A DNA stretch of 64,000 bases from Conchocele bisecta (GCA_029237695.1 CM055278.1:76364297-76428296); one strand, 5' to 3'; shown: positions 9,543 to 20,721, counted from the stretch's first letter. The notes: a model not told the origin generated them from the letters alone. Numbers and translations: made by a program.

Positions 9543-11834
9543 CTAGTCATACATGGCATCACGTAGGCTCTCTGCTTCAGGATCTTCTTTCATCAGTATC
9601 AGGTACGTCATCCCGTTCCTCTATTAACAGATCAACCATTTCACTTGGCAGGTGATCTCCTTCTGTCCACTTGCATTCTAACAAGCCATTGTTAACTTCC
9701 CATCCATGTTCATCTGGTGGCGGTATGTCTGCATCACGCCAGTCAGCATTGTTCCAAATGAGCGTTTGATAGTTGGCTCTTGCTACATGCATTTTCATTG
9801 ACGATTTGTATGGTGGTAAAAGGCTCAGGTCAGCCCCATTCTACGTCGAAAGAAGATCGCCAGACCTGGGGCTACACTTTTGTAGAAATATCTCCATTCG
9901 TAGCTTGTTGATATCTGTAATGTCTGATTTGTTGTACAGCAAGCATACAAAGTGTTCAAGCGTTTGAAATAGCTTTTCATCAACTGACTGAGACATTCCC
10001 AACTTCTGGAAGGCTTCAATAAACTCTGGATGCCGCTGGAGTGTTTTCAAAGGAGTAACTTTACCACGCCGAACGAAAGCACTTGTGCTATCACAGCCTG
10101 TAAAAGCATGGAGTGCAGGCAATGCGAAACACAGTTCAGTTCCTATGTCTCCAATGACACCATGTATGTCAACCAGCCGCCTCTTGTTCCCAACTCCGGT
10201 ATCTAACAGCAGTTGTTGTTTCAGCTTCTGTCCGAATTTCAACATCAAAACAAACACATCCGTGTCTGGGGATCTCACAATAATGGTGCTGTTCTCTGGT
10301 GTATGCAGTGCATGGTACGCACAATGCAGGATTAGCCGTGTATCCGCCTCCTCTTGCGATGAGTGCAACTCCTCTATCTCAACAGTTTGTGTAGTCTTAC
10401 CATCAGTGCTAGTTAGCTGCATACATTGCTCCCCGCTTACAAACTGAATAGTCGTGCCGATCAGCTTTGGAGCGTACTTATCTTGCATCCATTCAGACAT
10501 GAGAAGTCTAATTAGTTGTGTTTTGTTTGAATTGTTTGACAAGAACAGTTTCCAATCTCGTGGAACTTTTGTGAGAGGTCCTTTTATAATGTAAGTCTTT
10601 GATGTACCCCTGCGTATTCGCTCAGATGCTTTTATTGTCAAGTCTTGGTATGTATCTGTCACAAAATCTACACGCTCAACTTTCGGGAGCTGATTATATA
10701 TGTTATCTGCAAGATCCGCGAATTTGTTTGGCAAAGCGGTCTGCATGTGTAACAGTGCATTGCCGTCAATAATATAGCTCACTTGACCCGTCGGAGGTAC
10801 ATCAACACTATGTGATTGTCCTTCAAGCTGGTGCATGAGTTTAGCTTTATCAGTTTTTGCTGGTGAGCCATCCGCAGTGGCGAGCGACCATGGCACAGGT
10901 CCCAATGGGTAGCTAAGCACCTTTTCCATGTCAATGTTGTGTTTGAGAGCAAGTGAAATTAGCTGCCCAAATATATTTCGTTCAGCTACTAACTCCTTTA
11001 TCTTTCTCTGCGTACCAGTGAGCTTCACAGCTTTAGCGAGTGATGCAAATGTTTTCAGGCGCAACTGTTTTATTGGTGCATGAAAGCTGACTGACTTTTC
11101 AACAAACCGCTCCTGGACAAACCGCGCAAACCTTTGTTTTCCTGTCATTTCTGCAGACAGCAGATCGTCAACGACATCTTTAGGAGCTGATGCCCCTGAA
11201 TATATGCAATAGAGCGATTCATCTGATGCTTCAAACGGATCTATAAAATTTCCTATTGCATTGATAATTTTCTTGACGTCTGTTTCACTTCTGTTCATGC
11301 GCGTTCATATCAGCCAGTTCAAGCGTAGCATCCATGTAGCTAGCTCGGAAGTGTCTCGTCATACACCATCTGTAGTATGCTGCATAATTGCGGCTGAAAC
11401 CTATGATACCTCCATGTGACTTAATTAGCATGGCGATTGATGGTTTGCTCTATTGTGATATCCACGCCATTTCTGGATGACGGAACACTGGATCGGTTCA
11501 CGCTGAATCCATTGTTCCTCAACAGATCTTCCATCCCAGGATATAACTGCTCTAAGTTTAACAAACTCAGCAGATATACTGTAGTATACCGTGCGTAGTT
11601 GGGATGGTCAAAGCTGAAGAACAATGGACACATCTTCTGAAGACATGCTATGTGAAGGTCTAAGTTGTTTTCTTTGGTGGCTCGGAGAAACTGCAACAAC
11701 GTATGCACCGAATCCATGTATCCCAGCCAATACTGTGCCGTTTTCCCAAGTTTCCCTTCACTAACCCTGTCTCGAAACTCCGAGTATAATGACAATGCTT
11801 TCATGCATTTGTCATGAACTCCAATAATCTCCAA
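9543..11834 (-). pseudogene. PIN/FEN1-like nuclease-domain protein, frameshifted
   Basis: Three minus-strand reading-frame segments belong to one protein. The N-terminal part is 11834-11421 (TAQYWLGYMDSVHTLLQFL, NYARYTTVYLLSL). A short piece in a second frame, 11420-11285, contains GGIIGFSRNYAAYYRWCMTR. The main part, 485 codons, is 11298-9841. After a single in-frame TAG (9841-9843) the same frame continues to 9577 (ARANYQTLIWNNA, HGWEV), a typical C-terminus of this family. The main part carries the acidic PIN/XPG active-site set: IIDGNALLH (Asp178), SSQEEADTR (Glu316/317, Asp319), SPDTDVFVL (Asp345, Asp347) and FTGCDSTSAF (Asp403). From memory this is a multicopy protein family of marine invertebrate genomes; its function is not known to me. 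Two frameshifts and one nonsense codon argue for a pseudogene, although the catalytic residues are intact. No introns are needed, consistent with a mobile-element gene. Confidence 0.82.
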
Positions 11835-12196
11835 AAATACCCGAAAGGGCCATTATATAATACCTGTTTGGCGGCCATTTTGAAAATAATTACCGTTGAT
11901 AGCACACCAGAAATAATGCAAATCGATGTGAAAAAGGATCTGCCATGTGAATATGTTGCTACTGACATGATTAAATTGTAGGTAGCTCATCGTGTGGTGA
12001 AAAAAAATGTTGCAAGCATAAACAATTAAGTATTTTGGCGGCCATTTTGATAATTGTGGCTATTTGAGGATGGTATCCAATATAAAACTTATTGTAAGTC
12101 ATTTTATACTCAATTGGTGAAAATAATGATATCGCTTAACTTGGAAGAACGTGATTTAAATGACACATATCGGCCTGTTCTAAAACCACCATTTTG
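11835..12196. other. Right non-coding interior of the long-TIR element
   Basis: TGGCGGCCATTTTGA occurs at about 11870 and 12040, with a related GCCGCCATTT in the adjoining TIR arm. These may be subterminal repeats near the nuclease gene's 5' end. No promoter could be identified. Confidence 0.5.
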
Positions 12197-12334
12197 GAAA
12201 ATGGCCGCCATTTGTTCATCCATCGGCTTTGTAGGCGCAGACAATCAGGTTTGATAGACAATAGGTTACTGAATCCGAAAATCATACTGACCAAAAATCC
12301 CACAGGGGGGGGAGGGGGGGTTATTGGTGGCTCA

Positions 12335-13204
12335 AGGTCTACTTTGAGTAGTGGGAAATACATTGGGGAGGGCAAAATATTCTGCAACACCATCATGCAC
12401 TCAGATTGTTTCTGTGACATCTAACATTCTAATGTGCTAAATATGTATCAATTTCAAGATCAGTAGCATACACATACAGAAATGTACCAGCGTAGTTATA
12501 AACCAGTGGTTTTCAAACACTTTGATGCCAACTTTAATTTTAAGTTTTTTATAGAAACTACAATCACTTGGATGTATACACATATAAATTGCAGATTAAT
12601 AACTATATAGCTAACACAGTATGTGTGAAATGTAGTTGGGTACAACATATGGATCAGACAAAACTCCACCAGAAAACAGTTAGAAATGAATGATTTTTAA
12701 TACCGTTAATCATGTTAATGTTGGGAACTTAAAATATCACAGACAAGCAACTATGTACTGGAAGATTTGTTGTAAATAAAATTGCCTGTGGATATTAATT
12801 TTGAACAACAACTTCATGTTGCTTTCTCAATTGTGGCACTTCCGCTTCTATTACATCCAAGTTCTAGTTGCATTACCATTCTGGCATTCTCTATGTATCT
12901 ATACATATGATGTTATGTTTCATGAAAACTACTACCGACGACATCATTAATCAGTGGGATTTCCTTCCATCAGGATACATCATATCAAATATACCTAAAA
13001 TATGATTATGAATAATCGTAATACTCATATAAGGGGTATAACTAGATTCAACTGTCACATACAAAATGTCAAAGACGTATGTGAGGGCCAAACCAGGTCT
13101 CCAGTGGATTCCGTTAAGGACGAACCGCGATCGTTCAATTACCCATCACTTTCTCCCACCCACTACATTAGAATAAGTGGTCCCTTTGTATTTTTTCTTT
13201 ACTG
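12335..13204. other. No gene recognised
   Basis: AT-rich sequence with only short spurious ORFs. No terminal or tandem repeats were detected by eye. Confidence 0.4.
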
Positions 13205-13374
13205 TCTTGCCCGCTTGCGGAAAGCGAGACATAGTGATCACAATGACGTCCGGGTGTCCGTGCGTCCGTGCGTCCGTGCGTCCGTGCGTCCGTGCGTCAG
13301 AAATCTGTGTAATTTTTTAAAAAAATACCATCAAATGCCTCGGCGGGCTCTACATGCGGGCCGCGGCCATCTGG
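13205..13374 (+). mobile_element. Hairpin-led element, CGCTTGCGGAAAGCG family, short copy
   Basis: The head hairpin CCCGCTTGCGGAAAGCGAG is followed by ATAGTGATCACAATGACG, then (GTGCGTCC)n. The tail reads GGGCTCTACATGCGGGCC, GCGGCCATCTGG. Head and tail share the GCGAGACAT / GCTCTACAT motif. Nearly a minimal element, head plus microsatellite plus tail, about 170 bases. Confidence 0.8.
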
Positions 13375-13971
13375 TTATCACATTCAGTTCAAATGAAACT
13401 AATATTTATAGAAAAATGTTTTAAAAAATTCTCAACTGATGCGAGACTGTGATTGGAAAAATGTGTAATTTGTGGCCTGAGCTCGAGGCTGATGAAAAAC
13501 TAAGCAAGTAATTGGCAACAAGTGCAGAGCCTGATCAGACAGGATTTGCGGCCTTACATGGGTCTACACTGGTTTGAAAGACCAAATGTCCCATTTCTCA
13601 AATCACAGTCACCTACATGTTATGTTGCATCTTCATGTCACCATGATCTCTCTAAGAACTTGCATAGTGCACATAAAACCATCACTGGTTACAACTAATT
13701 CTATGTTGATGGCTGAAATTTGATTACCAGTAAACTGAGAACACACCAGGCATAGTTAAAGTTTAATTTTTATTCACATATGCTGGGGTTATGTACATGT
13801 ATGTCAATAGTTTTTCGCTGCATTGTCTCCACTCTTTCGCCTTTCTCTGATGCTGTTGCTGCCGTTGTCCATGTCGTATCTGCAAAAATAAATGTGCAGT
13901 TTAATAAATATCTAATCATATATACATGTACATGTACATGCATATTTCTTTACCATCTACCATACTTGGCC
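13375..13971. other. Mostly unannotated; possible minus-strand terminal exon at 13804-13879
   Basis: The reverse strand reads TTATTTTTGCAG followed by a 76-base open segment ending in TGA, with AATAAA about 35 bases further on (13769-13774). See the separate finding; support is weak. The rest shows nothing recognisable except a fragment of the GATCAG/GTCTACACT dispersed repeat (13525-13575). Confidence 0.3.
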
Positions 13972-14259
13972 TTAAAGGGGCTTATGAGGATGTTTTGAAA
14001 AAAAATACTATAAAAAATAAAAAAGTGTTTTCATCATGGCTCTGTGTAAAGTGGTTTAATTTAAGATATATGACAATACTAGGACTGCTGGGTTGTTTCT
14101 ATTTTCACCTATATAGGTATGTATATATCAGATTTTAATCATTTACTATCTTGTTGCGTTCAACAAGATCATATATCTTCAATTAAACTATTTTACACAG
14201 GTCCGTGATGAAAAAACGTTTTTATTTTTTATTTTTTAAATCCTGATATACTCCTTTAA
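13972..14259. mobile_element. Foldback MITE, about 290 bp
   Basis: Left arm 13972-14075 (CTTAAAGGGGCTTATGAGGAT, AAAAATAAAAAAGTGTTTTC, GGTTTAATTTAAGATATATG) pairs with the inverted right arm 14170-14259. A short unpaired centre; no ORF. Confidence 0.8.
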
Positions 14260-14395
14260 AATTTCCTGAGGCCATAATAAAATTGGTCCGAAAAAGATGT
14301 GCCAACCCAAATTCTTTATCACCGTAAAAGCAACAAGATTTTGGTATGTTTTTGCGGAACTTTTTGTTAAATTTCTTGACATTTGGGTAATAATT

Positions 14396-15110
14396 GTATC
14401 CCCCGGACTCCGTCGGGGGATACTATGGATTTGACAGCGAGCCGCATCTGCGTCCGCGTCCGCGTCCGCGTCCGCGCCGCGTCCGCGTCCGCGTCCTCGT
14501 CCGCATAACTCGAACACCCTTTGGAATATTTTCATGAAACTTCACACATGCATAGACCACGACCCGAAGGTGTGTCGCGCACAAGAATGACAACTCTTGC
14601 ATAGCTAATTGTTTAGTTATCTCCCTTTTTTGTTTCGCGCACTGATTTCGTGTCCGGAGCATAACTCGACCACCTTTTGGAGTATTTTCATGAAACTTCA
14701 CACAGGCATAGACCACGACCCGAACGTGTGTCGCGCACAAGAATGACAACTCTTGCATAGCTAATTTTTTAGTTATCTCCCTTTTTTGTTTCGCGCACTG
14801 ATTGATCATAACTCGACCACCCTTTGGAATATTTTCATGAAACTTCACACAGGCATAGACCACGACCCGAACGTGTGTCGCGCACAAGAATGACAACTCT
14901 TGCGTAGCTAATTTTTTAGTTATCTCCCTTTTTTGTTTTTGCGCACTGATTTCCTGTCCGGAGCATAACTCGACCACCCTTTGGAATATTTTCATGAAAC
15001 TTCACACATGCATAGACCACGACCCGGAGGTGTGTCGCGCACAAGAATGACAACTCTTGCATAGCTAATTTTTTAGTTATCTCCCTTTTTTGTTTTGCAC
15101 ACTCTACAAA
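14396..15110 (+). mobile_element. Hairpin-led element, GTATCCCCC family (5' part with 4 tandem units)
   Basis: The head hairpin GTATCCCCCGGACTCCGTCG / GGGGGATACTATGG (14396-14430) is followed by (CGCGTC)n and four tandem body units. CATAACTCGA marks them at 14504, 14660, 14807 and 14964 (156, 147, 157 bases). The units include AATATTTTCATGAAACTTCA and GTTATCTCCC. The matching tail (GGGGGATACACATGCGC, hairpin, TTTCTAG) is at 19350-19395. The 14.4-19.4 kb block may therefore be one element split by later insertions. Confidence 0.8.
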
Positions 15111-15430
15111 CTGGACAATAATGCATGAAGACCCGTTTTCTCGTGTGCTCTGTACACCTTACCTGTAGAGAGAACAATAGCCTTCTCTGGTTGAACAATA
15201 GAGACTGTGAGAACCATTCACCTGTGCATATGCTAGCATGTGCAAATGTCCAGTCTTGACAATTCTGACCACAGGTAATTTATACAGGAAAATTACTACA
15301 TTGGATATTACATTTCCGTAAACTGTGTTGAAAATATTGTGGCATTATGTGGACCTGTGCAGATATATGTAGATAAATATAGGACTATTAAAAAAAATTC
15401 TGGGCTCCAGTAGCAAGCATTATTATTTTT

Positions 15431-17234
15431 AGCCAGGTTTTTTGAAAAAAAATCCAGGCTATTGGATTGGCGAAAGCCGGGCGGGAGCGGCGGCGGGCGG
15501 GCGGCGGGCGGTGTCCACAATCAATGTTAAGTTTTCGTGTTTGAGTCCATTTCTTTGTTACTGTACCACCTAGGACCACCAAACTTTCACAGCTTCATAA
15601 TCAAGGGGTGCCCACCACATATCACTATCCAACATGTTACCTTTTTTTGAACTTGACCCATTTTTTCCGCGCAGTCGACTTAGCCATTTTGAATGTTAAA
15701 TTTTCGCGATTACAATGTTAAGTTTTCGTGTTTAAGTCCATTTCTTTGGTACTGTACCACCTAGGACCACCAAACTTTCACAGCTTCATAACCAAGGGGT
15801 GCCTACCACATACAACTATCCAACATGTGACCATTTTTTTACCTTCACCTATTATTTCTACGTAATTGACTTAGCCATTTTCAACGTTAACTTTTTAACG
15901 TACGTCTGGTTAGAGTTTTTTGGTTAAACTTTTTCGTTATACTATATCTCTGCAACTGCTTCGCCCATTACCTTGAAACTTCACATGGGTGTTTATCATC
16001 ATCCATATTTTCATTCTAACCCCCAACCGTGCGGCCCCTGTGCCCAATGTCAAGGTCAAATTACTTTGAATTTTTTTGTTAAAGTTTTTTCGTGTACTAT
16101 ATCTCTGCAACTGCTTCACCCAATACCTTGATACTTCACATGGGTGTTTATCATCATTGTCGCACCTGCTTGCGGAAAGCGCGATCCTGTGCCCAATGTC
16201 AAGGTCAAATTACTTTGAATTTCTTTGTTAAAGTTTTTCGTGTACTATATCTCTGCAACTGCTTCACCCAATACCTTGATACTTCACATGGGTGTTTTAT
16301 CATCATTGTCGCACCTGCTTGCGGAAAGCGCGATCCTGTGCCCAATGTCAAGGTCAAATTACTTCGAATTTTTTTGTTAAAGTTTTTTCGAGTACTATAT
16401 CTCTGCAACTGCTTCACCCAATACCTTGATACTTCACATGGGTGTTTATCATCATTGTCGCACCTGCTTGCGGAAAGCGCGATCCTGTGCCCAATGTCAA
16501 GGTCAAATTACTTTGAATTTTTTTGTTAAAGTTTTTTCGTGTACTATATCTCTGCAACTGCTTCACCCAATACCTTGATACTTCACATGGGTGTTTATCA
16601 TCATTGTCGCACCTGCTTGCGGAAAGCGCGATCCTGTGCCCAATGTCAAGGTCAAATTACTTTGAATTTTTTTGTTAAAGTTTTTTTCGTGTACTATATC
16701 TCTGCAACTGCTTCACTCAATACCTTGATACTTCACATGGGTGTTTATCATCATTGTCGCACCTGCTTGCGGAAAGCGCGATCCTGTGCCCAATGTCAAG
16801 GTCAAATTACTTTGAATTTTTTTGTTAATTTTTTTTCGTGTACTATATCTCTGCAACTGCTTCACCCAATACCTTGATACTTCACATGCGTGTTTATCAT
16901 CATTGTCGCACCTGCTTGCGGAAAGCGCGATCCTGTGCCCTATGTCAAGTTCAAATTACTTTGAATTTTTTTGTTAAAGTTTTTTTGTGTACTGTATCTC
17001 TGCAACTGCTTCACCCAATACCTTGATACTTCACATGGGTCCGTGTGTCCGGTTAAAGTTTTTTGGTTAAAGTTTTTCCATCTACTATATCTATTTTTTT
17101 AGTGTCCATGCCTCGCCCCAAGGCGCGACATGCAGGCCACGGCCATCTAGTCTACAAAAAGTGGGTATAATTATGTTATCCAAGTGTCTATGCTTGGAAA
17201 AAACCTGGCCCTCGTGGCTTTGCCTCGTTTCTTG
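15431..17234 (+). mobile_element. Hairpin-led element, AGCCAGG family, carrying another element
   Basis: The head hairpin is AGCCAGGTTTTTTG / AAAAATCCAGGCT (15431-15460), followed by a CGGGCGGG-type microsatellite and two body units (GTACCACCTAGGACCACCAA at about 15560 and 15760). The tail at 17195-17234 reads AAAAAACCTGGCCC and ends CGTTTCTTG. Head and tail share the AACCTGG complement. A CGCTTGCGG-family element fills the middle (about 15900-17150). Confidence 0.75.
15900..17150 (+). mobile_element. CGCTTGCGG-family element with 149-bp tandem units
   Basis: The hairpin TGCGGAAAGCG recurs at 16171, 16320, 16469, 16618, 16768 and 16917, a 149-150 base period. Each unit has TATATCTCTGCAACTGCTTC, CACATGGGTGTTTATC and ATGTCAAGGTCAAA. 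The tail GGCGCGACATGCAGGCC, GGCCATCTAG ends at 17150. The head hairpin has been captured inside the amplified unit, which is unusual among the copies here. The first two units lack it (15,950-16,100). Confidence 0.85.
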
Positions 17235-17370
17235 TTAATTTTGAAACTTTTTTTTTCCATTTTTTTTTTTCATTTTTTTTTTCATTTTTTTTTCATTTTT
17301 TTTTTCAAATTCTTTTTAAATTTTTGTCTATTAGCATAAGGTCGTAAGTGATATATACAGACTATTATCA
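17235..17370. other. T-rich low-complexity stretch
   Basis: Repeated CATTTTTTTTT blocks at 17245-17320, without other features. Confidence 0.7.
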
Positions 17371-17456
17371 TATAATAAAACAATTATTGACTAGTGAGCC
17401 ATAGAATATAATCTGATATTCCATGGCTCACGTACTAGTCAATAATTGTATAATAT
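17371..17456. mobile_element. Short palindromic MITE
   Basis: CAATTATTGACTAGTGAGCC... is mirrored by GGCTCACGTACTAGTCAATA with a loop of about 25 bases. No ORF. Confidence 0.75.
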
Positions 17457-17620
17457 GTTCGGGCCAGTGAAAATTGCTTTCGGGCCCAGGCTCGAGGTCA
17501 AGGCGGGACAAGGCGAGGCATTTGATTCTGCGGAATTCTTGTTTACTTATCTCCCTTTGTTGTTTCATGCTCTGATTTCGTATCCAGAGCATAACTCGAA
17601 CACCCTTTGGAATATTTTTA

Positions 17621-19037
17621 TGACCCACCACGATAGTGGAGGGGGCATTACACACGAATGGGTACTTGTTGTAAGCGTACGGGGATCTTATTGGGTAGGG
17701 TTAGGATAGTTTTGGGTACTCTTGTTGGGTATTTTTATACAGTAAAAACCCAACAAGTATTCATTCGTAGGAACGTGCATCCCGTACTCCTGTCCGTCCG
17801 TCCGTCCGTCCGTCCGTCCGTCCGTCCGTCCGTCCGTCCGTCCGTCCGTCCGTCCGTCCGTCCGTCCGTCCGTCCGTCCGTCACAAAACTTTAACACTCG
17901 GGTAAATGTCTCATAATTTCTTCATCCTTCGACCGATCTGCTTCATATTTCATATACACATTGCTCTGATGGTTCACTACCGCCCTGTGCCAAATCCACG
18001 TTTTTCCTGCCCCCGCCAAGCCCTGGGTCAAGGTCACATACTTGGTGCTTCAAAAACTTTAACGCTCAGGTAAATATCTTATAATTTCTGTTTTCTTTCA
18101 CGGATCAGTTTCATATTTCATATACACATTGCTCTAATGGTCCTCTACCGCCCTGTGCCAAATCCACGTTCGTCCTGCCTCCGCCAAGCCCAGGGTCAAG
18201 GTCACATACTTGGTGCTTCAAAAACTTTAACGCTCAGGTTAATATCTTATAATTTCTGTTTCCTTTCACGGATCAGCTTCATATTTCATATACGCGTTGC
18301 TCTAATGGTCCTCTACTGCCCTGTGCCAAATCCACGTTCGTCCTGCCCGCCACCCCCCCCCACCCCCCCGCCAAGCCCAGGGTCAAGGTCACATACTTAG
18401 TGCTTCAAAAACTTTAACGCTCGGGTAAATATCTTATAATTTCTGTTTTCTTTCATGGATCATCTTCATATTTCATATACGCATTGCTCTAATGGTCCTC
18501 TACTGCCCTGTGCCAAATCCACGTTCGTCCTGCCCCCGCCAAGCCCAGGGTCAAGGTCACATACTTGGTGCTTCAAAAACTTTAGCGCTCAGGTAAATAT
18601 CTTATAATTTTTCTTTCCATTCACGGATCAATTTCATATACGCGTTGCTCTAATGGTCCTCTACCGTCCTGTGCCAAATCCACGTTCGTCCTGCCCCCGC
18701 CAAGCCCAGGGTTAAGATCACATACTTAGTGCTTCAAAAACTTTAACGCTCAGGTAAATATCTTATAATTTCTGTTTTCTTTCACGGATCAGCTTCATAT
18801 TTCATATATGCATTGCTCTAATGGTCCTCCACCGCCCTGTGCCAAATCCACGTTCGTCCTGCCCCCGGCAAGCCCAGGGTCAAGGTCACATACTTGGTGC
18901 TTCAAAAACTTTAACGCTCAGGTAAAAGAAAATTTTGACTTGGAATTTGGCCTCATTTAAATTTGACTTGGATTTTGGCCTCATTTATTATCAAAGCGAT
19001 ATGTGGGACATCCGTGTTCTATGAACACATTTTCTAG
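17621..19037 (+). mobile_element. Hairpin-led element, CCCACCACGATAGTGG family, with 168-bp array
   Basis: Head CCCACCACGATAGTGGAGGG (17624 on). A second hairpin (TTGTTGGGTATTTTTATACA / GTAAAAACCCAACAAG) lies at about 17721-17757. Then 92 bases of (GTCC)n (17791-17882) and six body units follow, with AACTTTAACGCTC or a close variant at about 17886, 18055, 18223, 18410, 18578 and 18739 (168 bases; one unit is lengthened by a poly-C insert) and a seventh start at 18907. The tail GTGTTCTATGAACACATT, TTCTAG ends at 19037. The flanks are one interrupted unit of the GTATCCCCC family (AATATTTTTATGA | ATTAAACTTCACACATGC), so it inserted into that element. Confidence 0.82.
17791..17882 (+). repeat. 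(GTCC)n microsatellite
   Basis: About 23 uninterrupted GTCC tetramers following the head hairpin of the enclosing element. Runs of this kind occur after nearly every head hairpin in the window. Confidence 0.97.
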
Positions 19038-19399
19038 TTTATTAAACTTCACACATGCATAGAAGGTCAGGTGTGTCGCACGTAAGAATGACAACTCTTG
19101 CGTCGTTAATTTCTTAGTTATCTCACTTTGTTGTTTCGTGCACTGATTTCGTGTACGGAGGATAACTCGAACACCCTTTGAAATATTTTCATGAAACTTC
19201 ACACATGCATAAACCATGACCCTAAAGGTGTGTCACGCAAGAATGACAACTCTTGCATCACTAATTTTTTAGTTATCTCCCTTTGTTTTTCCGTCACTGA
19301 TTTTGTCTCCGGAGCATAACTCGAACACCTTTTTTTCAAACTACTTGTGTATCTGGGGAGGGGGATACACATGCGCTTGTCGACAAGCGTCCATTTCTA
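19038..19399 (+). mobile_element. 3' part and tail of the GTATCCCCC-family element
   Basis: It resumes a body unit (ACTTCACACATGCATAGA, GAATGACAACTCTTGC). It ends with GGGGGATACACATGC, the hairpin GCGCTTGTCGACAAGCGTC and CATTTCTAG. GGGGGATAC repeats the right arm of the head hairpin at 14419. Confidence 0.8.
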
Positions 19400-19689
19400 G
19401 TTTAGCTTTATTTCCGACCATCGCTTGTTTTTTCTCGGTGTCAGATGAACGCTTTTGATCATGTTCTTTGTCGTGTTATTATGTAAACCACAAGAATAAA
19501 ATTGGAAACATAACATCAAACCTTCTTGCAAAATTCATATACATCATCATCATGTCCATGTATTTTACATCAACAAATCTAGTCATTGAATTTGTCAATG
19601 TAATAATCATGAAAATCTCAACATTCCAACGTTCTGAACAACAAGTTATTTTACATTATACATTGTATCTTTCTGTACCTACTTTTTTT

Positions 19690-19840
19690 GTCGAGCCCGC
19701 TTACGGAAAGCGAGACATAGTGATCACAATGACGTCCGGGTGTCCGTGCGTCCGTGCGTCCGTCCGAAATGTGTGTTAAAGTTTTTAAAAATACCATCAA
19801 ATGCCTATGTGGGCTCGACATGCGGGTCGCGGCCATCTGG
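19690..19840 (+). mobile_element. CGCTTACGGAAAGCG-family short element
   Basis: Head GAGCCCGCTTACGGAAAGCG, then ATAGTGATCACAATGACG, a (GTGCGTCC)n run, and tail GGGCTCGACATGCGGGTC, GCGGCCATCTGG. It is close to the 13205-13374 copy. Confidence 0.8.
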
Positions 19841-20144
19841 TATTATATTTCCCATATTCTTTGCCAATTGAATTTTTTTTTTACCTACCTACCTACCCCT
19901 GTTTTACAAGTAGGGTCGGGTTTGGGCAAACACAGTCAATGCACAGCTGTTACATATGATAAAGTATGTGGACATGTTTAGGCTATGAATCGATACCTGA
20001 CTTAATAGTTTCATAGCAGATATTGACAATTGACAACATGTGTCATGTGTCAAAGCTGGGCGATAACATTTAAGCTATGTCACCCTTAAAATGCTGGGAA
20101 ACTTCTCTTCTGCTGTTGTTTCATACGTATTATGTATTCACATC

Positions 20145-20715
20145 TTGTACAGGCGGGCGGGCGGGCGGGGGCACAGCTTGTCCACGCAATAACTAGAATA
20201 CTACTTGACGGATTGTAACCAAATTTGGTATACATGTTTATCACAGCAAGCCGAAGAAACCTATTGATTTTCAAACTTTCCTATGACTTATCTCCTCTTG
20301 GCGGCCATTTTTAATTTTCGCACTGTGTCCTTGTCCACGCAATACTTCACCAATCGAAACCAAATTCGGTATACATGTTTATCATGGCAAGACAAAGAAG
20401 CCTATTGATTTTGAAAAATTTCCGATACTTATCTCCCCTTGGCAGCCATTTTTAATTTTCCCACTCTGTATCCTTGTCCTCCAATAACTCAAGTTCTACT
20501 TGACCGATCATAACCAAATTTGGTATACATGTTTATCACGGCAAGACGAAGAAGCCTATTGATTTTTTGGACTCCTTGTCCACGCAATAAGTCGAGTTCT
20601 ACTTGATGGATCGTAACAAAATTTGGTTTACATGTTTATCACGTCAAGATGAGTTATCTCCCCTTGTTGACTGGCCTTGCCTCGACGGGCGTATATTGTG
20701 ACCTTCGGCACTCTT
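20145..20715 (+). mobile_element. Hairpin-led-type element with GGCG microsatellite and ~150-bp units
   Basis: (GGCG)n at 20152-20170 is followed by three to four units marked by CAAATTTGGTATACATGTTTAT, TTGTCCACGCAATA and TTATCTCCCCTTGG. The tail ends GGCACTCTTG at about 20715. A head hairpin is not evident, so the 5' end is uncertain. Confidence 0.6.
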
Positions 20716-20721
20716 GTTCTC

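Larger units (their letters stand above)
7581..12334 (-). mobile_element. Long-TIR DNA element (~4.75 kb) carrying a PIN-like nuclease gene
   Basis: The arms at about 7581-7722 and 12197-12334 are inverted copies: GAGCC...CAATAACC, a C-rich tract, CTGTGGGATTTTTG (7614-7627 / 12292-12305), TTGTCTGCGC and CGATGGATGAACA (7694-7706 / 12213-12225). The last two motifs named by position are exactly 80 bases apart in both arms. Inside are a broken nuclease gene on the minus strand (9543-11834) and a 162-base tandem array (8391-9511). GCCGCCATTTT words repeat near the right end. The exact termini and target duplication could not be fixed. I do not recognise the superfamily. Inference: a decayed copy of an element whose main protein is the nuclease; the alternative is that the gene is captured cargo. 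Confidence 0.7.

Noticed and set aside
10085..10447. 120-codon + strand frame
   Set aside because: Antisense shadow of the nuclease pseudogene, which carries the recognisable motifs on the minus strand.
12301..12320. G-run (GGGGGGGGAGGGGGGG) as an isolated quadruplex or promoter element
   Set aside because: It is the C-rich tract of the long-TIR arm in inverse orientation, explained by the TIR.
14236..14995. Minus-strand frames MKIFQRVVELC... repeated
   Set aside because: They follow the 150-base tandem units of a hairpin-led element and run into its microsatellite.
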